Positions 7,632 through 9,994 of a stretch of 9,994 nucleotides of DNA are shown here, one piece after another. The notes below the pieces were generated by a model. The model worked only from the letters and a program-made list of their open reading frames with translations, did no database searches and was not told where the DNA came from. Position 1 is the stretch's first letter; every line of letters starts with the position of its first letter. The stretch spans positions 1 to 9,994 of the forward strand of contig JBARAD010000214.1 in assembly GCA_049791675.1 (NCBI GenBank), in the 5' to 3' direction. This DNA comes from Chryseosolibacter sp049791675 (GTDB lineage Bacteria; Bacteroidota; Bacteroidia; Cytophagales; Cyclobacteriaceae). A program made the position numbers and the translations under genes.

Positions 7632-8348
7632 ATGAAACCCGTGATTGACGCACATAACATTAAGAAGGTTTACAATCCTGACACGATTCCGGTCGTAGCC
7701 GTGAACAATGTTCACCTTCACATTGTGCTGGGGGAATTTACGGCGCTGGTGGGCCCTTCAGGTTCCGGCAAGACCACATTGCTCAATCTGATCGGCGGAC
7801 TCGACAAACCGGACACAGGAAATATTCTGATCAACGAAGTCGACATCACCAAACTCTCCCCAAACCAGTTAATTGATTTCCGTTTACACAACATTGGATT
7901 TGTATTCCAGTCATTTAATCTTATTCCCGTTCTTTCCGCCAAGGAAAATGTCAAGCTGATCATGGAATTGCAACATGCGCCCAAAAAGGAAATTGAAAAA
8001 CGGGTGGTAAATCTTTTCAGGCAGATCGGCCTGGAGGATAAAATGAGCACGCGACCCGCGCAATTGTCCGGCGGTCAACAGCAGCGTGTAGCCGTTGCGA
8101 GGGCGCTCGCGTCCAAACCAAAGTTCATCCTGGCGGATGAGCCCACGGCAAATCTCGATTCAAAGTCTGCGTCCAACCTCCTGGATATCATGGCAAAGCT
8201 CAACAAGGAAGAGAACATGACCTTTATTTTTTCGACGCATGATCAGCGCGTCATCGAAAGGGCGAGACGGATCATTACACTTGTGGACGGTCAGATCTTT
8301 TCGGATACGGCAAGGGTGGACGTAAACATACCGCATGAGGTCGGATAA
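7632..8348 (+). CDS. ABC transporter ATP-binding protein, LolD/MacB type
   Basis: This 238-residue nucleotide-binding subunit carries every catalytic motif: Walker A GPSGSGKT (residues 41-48), the Q-loop glutamine in FVFQSFNL (Q93), signature LSGGQQQR (from 144), Walker B ILADEP (D169-E170), D-loop ANLD, and the H-loop histidine in STHDQ (H203). The length and the strings RLHNIGFVFQSFNLIP and ADEPTANLDS match the LolD/MacB/FtsE group that works with FtsX-like permeases. It should hydrolyse ATP on the cytoplasmic face to drive the two permeases encoded immediately upstream. The start is 10 bp after the second permease. Its stop codon shares its last base with the start of the next gene (TAATG). 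Confidence 0.97.
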   Translation: MKPVIDAHNIKKVYNPDTIPVVAVNNVHLHIVLGEFTALVGPSGSGKTTLLNLIGGLDKPDTGNILINEVDITKLSPNQLIDFRLHNIGFVFQSFNLIPVLSAKENVKLIMELQHAPKKEIEKRVVNLFRQIGLEDKMSTRPAQLSGGQQQRVAVARALASKPKFILADEPTANLDSKSASNLLDIMAKLNKEENMTFIFSTHDQRVIERARRIITLVDGQIFSDTARVDVNIPHEVG

Positions 8349-9490
8349 TGAACTTCGGAATCCCCATACTCCTATTATGGTCGGCAGCCGCCACAGCCCA
8401 GGATACAATACCTGAACGGCTTCAGTTCAATGGATACATCAAGGATCTGCAGTCTTTAACTTACCAGGAAGATTTTACCAACCTCATTACCGGAAACCTA
8501 CTCCATAACAGGCTCAACTTTAAATGGATCCCATCACCCCGGATTACGGCAGCCGCGGAATTTCGCAACAGGTTGTTCTGGGGTGAGGAGGTATCGCTCA
8601 CGCCCCTCTTCTCATCGCAACTGCGCAATGACAATGAGGCGTTTGACCTGTCGGCAAACTGGATCGACGAACCGCGGATGGTGTTCAACACCAATATTGA
8701 CAGGCTTTGGGTTGACTATCATCATGAGCAATGGAGCCTGCGTCTGGGAAGGCAGCGTATCAACTGGGGTATCGGCACGACGTGGAATCCCAATGATCTT
8801 TTTAACACCTTTAACTTTCTTGACTTTGATTATGAAGAACGGCCCGGAGCGGATGCTGTCAAGCTCCAGTACCTAACAGGCGATATGAACCACATTGAAT
8901 TTGCCTTTTTTGTTTCCGAAAAGAAACGAAAAGAGATTGCCGCACTTAAATATTTCATGAATGTGGCGAACTACGATTTTCAGTTCATCGCAGGGTGGTA
9001 CCAGGAGCAGCCAACGCTGGGAATGGGATGGTCGGGCAGCATAAAAGAAACGGGGTTCAAGGGTGAAGTTCAGTACTATTTTCTGAGAGGAGTTCACCGG
9101 GAGCAGCTTAACCTGTCCGTTGAAGCCGACCACATGTTTACAGACGGATGGTATGTCAGCGCGGGCGTGCTACTCAACAGTCTGGGACAGGATGAATCGC
9201 CCATGGTCTGGGAGGTGGCGTCACTGCAAATTTCGCCGCGAAATCTGATGCCGACAAAATGGAATACGGTGCTGACCATCAACAAGGAGATCACGCCGCT
9301 GATCGCTGTCAATACGACTGCGATCTACACCCCTGGCACAAACCTTCTGATCCTGCTACCGTACTTTTCATTCAGCCTGACCGAAAATGTCGGAGTCAAC
9401 CTCGTGTGGCAATCATTCTTCGGGGAAGGGCTGGCGGGTTTCGACGACATTTCGCACCGCGCATTTCTCAGGATCAAATGGAATTTTTGA
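8348..9490 (+). CDS. Outer-membrane beta-barrel protein of unknown specificity
   Basis: This 380-residue protein begins with a signal peptide (about residues 1-17, likely cut after ATA before QDT). Amphipathic strands ending in alternating aromatics follow, and the last residues are WNF, the terminal phenylalanine expected of a BAM-inserted barrel. The stretch RLGRQRINWG followed by TTWNPNDLFN (from about residue 132) resembles a motif of DUF1302-like and other porin-like barrels, in which a conserved RQxxxWG is followed by NPxDL. The start is fixed by the TAATG overlap and by an in-frame TGA at 8336-8338, so no longer form is possible. The n-region has no lysine or arginine. As last gene of the operon it would supply the outer-membrane station of the system, either as channel or as receiver. 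Substrate unknown. Confidence 0.85.
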   Translation: MNFGIPILLLWSAAATAQDTIPERLQFNGYIKDLQSLTYQEDFTNLITGNLLHNRLNFKWIPSPRITAAAEFRNRLFWGEEVSLTPLFSSQLRNDNEAFDLSANWIDEPRMVFNTNIDRLWVDYHHEQWSLRLGRQRINWGIGTTWNPNDLFNTFNFLDFDYEERPGADAVKLQYLTGDMNHIEFAFFVSEKKRKEIAALKYFMNVANYDFQFIAGWYQEQPTLGMGWSGSIKETGFKGEVQYYFLRGVHREQLNLSVEADHMFTDGWYVSAGVLLNSLGQDESPMVWEVASLQISPRNLMPTKWNTVLTINKEITPLIAVNTTAIYTPGTNLLILLPYFSFSLTENVGVNLVWQSFFGEGLAGFDDISHRAFLRIKWNF

Positions 9491-9500
9491 GGGCACAGGA

Positions 9501-9612
9501 TTTAAGATTTAAGATTTAAGATTTAAGATTCAAAATTTAAGATTTAAGATTCAAGATTCAAGATTCAAGATTTAAGATTTCAGGTTTACGGTTTACGGTT
9601 TACGGTTTAAGG
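9501..9612 (+). repeat. Array of 16 drifting 7-bp tandem repeats
   Basis: The array splits cleanly into 16 seven-base units in one unbroken phase. There are four TTTAAGA, one TTCAAAA, two TTTAAGA, three TTCAAGA, one TTTAAGA, one TTTCAGG, three TTTACGG and a final TTTAAGG. Variants are clustered, not mixed at random, which suggests local duplication after mutation. It begins 10 bp after the barrel gene's stop codon. A period of seven is not a multiple of three, so it is not coding. Similar heptamer microsatellites are, to my knowledge, common between genes in Bacteroidota; their role is not established. Confidence 0.95.
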
Positions 9613-9672
9613 TAAGATCATTTGAAAATGATGGAAGGTCTCGATCTGGGGGACTCCCAATTTTAAATTTTC

Positions 9673-9686
9673 CACTCAGCACTCAC
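9673..9686 (+). repeat. Two degenerate heptamers CACTCAG CACTCAC
   Basis: Two adjacent seven-base units differ only in the last base, with GCAC following as a partial third. The period matches the larger array about 60 bp upstream, but the word differs. Alone this could be chance; its neighbours make a shared origin plausible. Confidence 0.4.
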
Positions 9687-9731
9687 GCACCCCTGCTATA
9701 AAAAGCACAAAGCTAAGTCAGCACGCCCCCA

Positions 9732-9759
9732 TTCACGACGCACGACTCACGATTGACGG
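9732..9759 (+). repeat. Degenerate heptamer block of CACGA type
   Basis: TTCACGA, CGCACGA, CTCACGA and TTGACGG follow one another with exact seven-base spacing; the first three share CACGA and the last keeps ACG. It is the third block in this region with a seven-base period. Confidence 0.6.
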
Positions 9760-9778
9760 ACCAGGGCCATTGCATGGG

Positions 9779-9833
9779 ACACGTTCGATGTGCTACGTGT
9801 GGGACTAGTTGCAACGTTCGCGCATACGTGCAA
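9779..9833. repeat. Two adjacent ACGT-containing hairpins
   Basis: ACACGT (9779-9784) pairs with ACGTGT (9795-9800) around ten bases, and the stem is flanked by direct copies of GGGAC (9776-9780, overlapping its first two bases, and 9801-9805). Next, TTGCA plus CG (9809-9816, one bulged A) pairs with CG plus TGCAA (9827-9833). Neither is followed by a T-run. Their function is unknown. Confidence 0.4.
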
Positions 9834-9847
9834 ACTTCATCTTCCGA

Positions 9848-9942
9848 CCTTTCAGGGCTCTGTCGTTTGGACATCTGTTAACCCAGGGCTTGAAGCTGGC
9901 GCTTCTACACCCTGGGCTGATATATGGCGCCCCTTCAGGGCT
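9848..9942. repeat. Nested palindromic intergenic repeat with direct-repeat flanks
   Basis: CCCAGGG (9882-9888) pairs with CCCTGGG (9910-9916), and inside this GAAGC (9892-9896) pairs with GCTTC (9901-9905) around a TGGC loop. The structure is flanked by near-identical direct repeats, CCTTTCAGGGCT (9848-9859) and CCCTTCAGGGCT (9931-9942), 83 bp apart. From memory, words such as CCCTTCAGGGCT and CCCAGGGCT are seen as dispersed intergenic repeats in several environmental bacterial phyla, similar in style to REP elements moved by Y1 transposases. No transposase is in the window. Copy number here cannot be judged. Confidence 0.6.
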
Positions 9943-9961
9943 GCATGAAGTAGTTTTCCAT

Positions 9962-9977
9962 GGATCATCTCTGATCC
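9962..9977. repeat. Hairpin GGATCA-TCTC-TGATCC
   Basis: A perfect 6-bp stem closes a four-base loop 19 bp after the palindromic repeat's right flank. It may be part of the same repeat unit, which could continue past the window edge. No T-run follows. Confidence 0.45.
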
Positions 9978-9994
9978 GATACTCGCAACTTGGA

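Larger units (their letters stand above)
9491..9994. other. Non-coding repeat-rich region downstream of the operon
   Basis: No credible coding sequence lies in these 504 bp on either strand. It contains a 16-unit heptamer array, two short degenerate heptamer blocks, and a series of hairpins in the last 220 bp, listed separately. No intrinsic terminator (GC-rich stem plus T-run) is seen directly after the barrel gene, so the end of the operon transcript is undefined. Confidence 0.7.

Noticed and set aside
9585..9612. TTTACGG repeats as telomere-like sequence
   Set aside because: They resemble plant-type TTTAGGG only superficially and lie within a mixed heptamer array in bacterial DNA.
9501..9612. 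Heptamer array as a CRISPR
   Set aside because: Units are seven bases with no spacers and no cas genes nearby.

Overview
The window looks like chromosomal DNA of a Bacteroidota bacterium. The evidence is indirect: starts lack a convincing Shine-Dalgarno sequence, GC content is moderate, and the gene families (a CheB-CheR-PAS fusion, a LolA-like protein with FtsX-type permeases, a WNF-ending outer-membrane barrel) and 7-bp intergenic repeats are typical of that phylum. No rRNA, tRNA, CRISPR array or recognisable transposase gene is present.

Layout. (1) Positions 1-3706, minus strand: the first 1235 codons of a giant chemosensory-type signalling protein, with CheB methylesterase, CheR methyltransferase, a heptad-repeat coiled coil and four PAS-like regions. 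It is open at the left edge, so its C-terminal output domain lies outside. (2) Positions 3707-4436: a 730-bp gap between divergent genes, rich in inverted repeats. These include a hairpin that pairs fully only in minus-strand RNA, a 16-bp perfect palindrome, and a 53-bp element with 9-bp inverted ends. (3) Positions 4437-9490, plus strand: a tight five-gene operon with junctions of +1, +4, +10 and -1 bp. It encodes a LolA-like periplasmic protein, two FtsX/LolC-E-type permeases of 405 residues each, a LolD/MacB-type ATPase, and an outer-membrane beta-barrel. (4) Positions 9491-9994: no gene. The stretch holds a 112-bp array of 16 drifting heptamers, smaller heptamer blocks, and a hairpin-rich segment that resembles dispersed palindromic repeats.

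How the genes may work together. The five-gene operon has one part for each layer of the envelope: ATP hydrolysis in the cytoplasm, a probable heterodimeric permease in the inner membrane, a LolA-fold carrier in the periplasm and a barrel in the outer membrane. It is most simply read as a dedicated export or sorting route for a lipid, lipoprotein or other hydrophobic cargo. The cargo cannot be told from sequence. Whether the divergent sensor protein is functionally linked to it is unknown.
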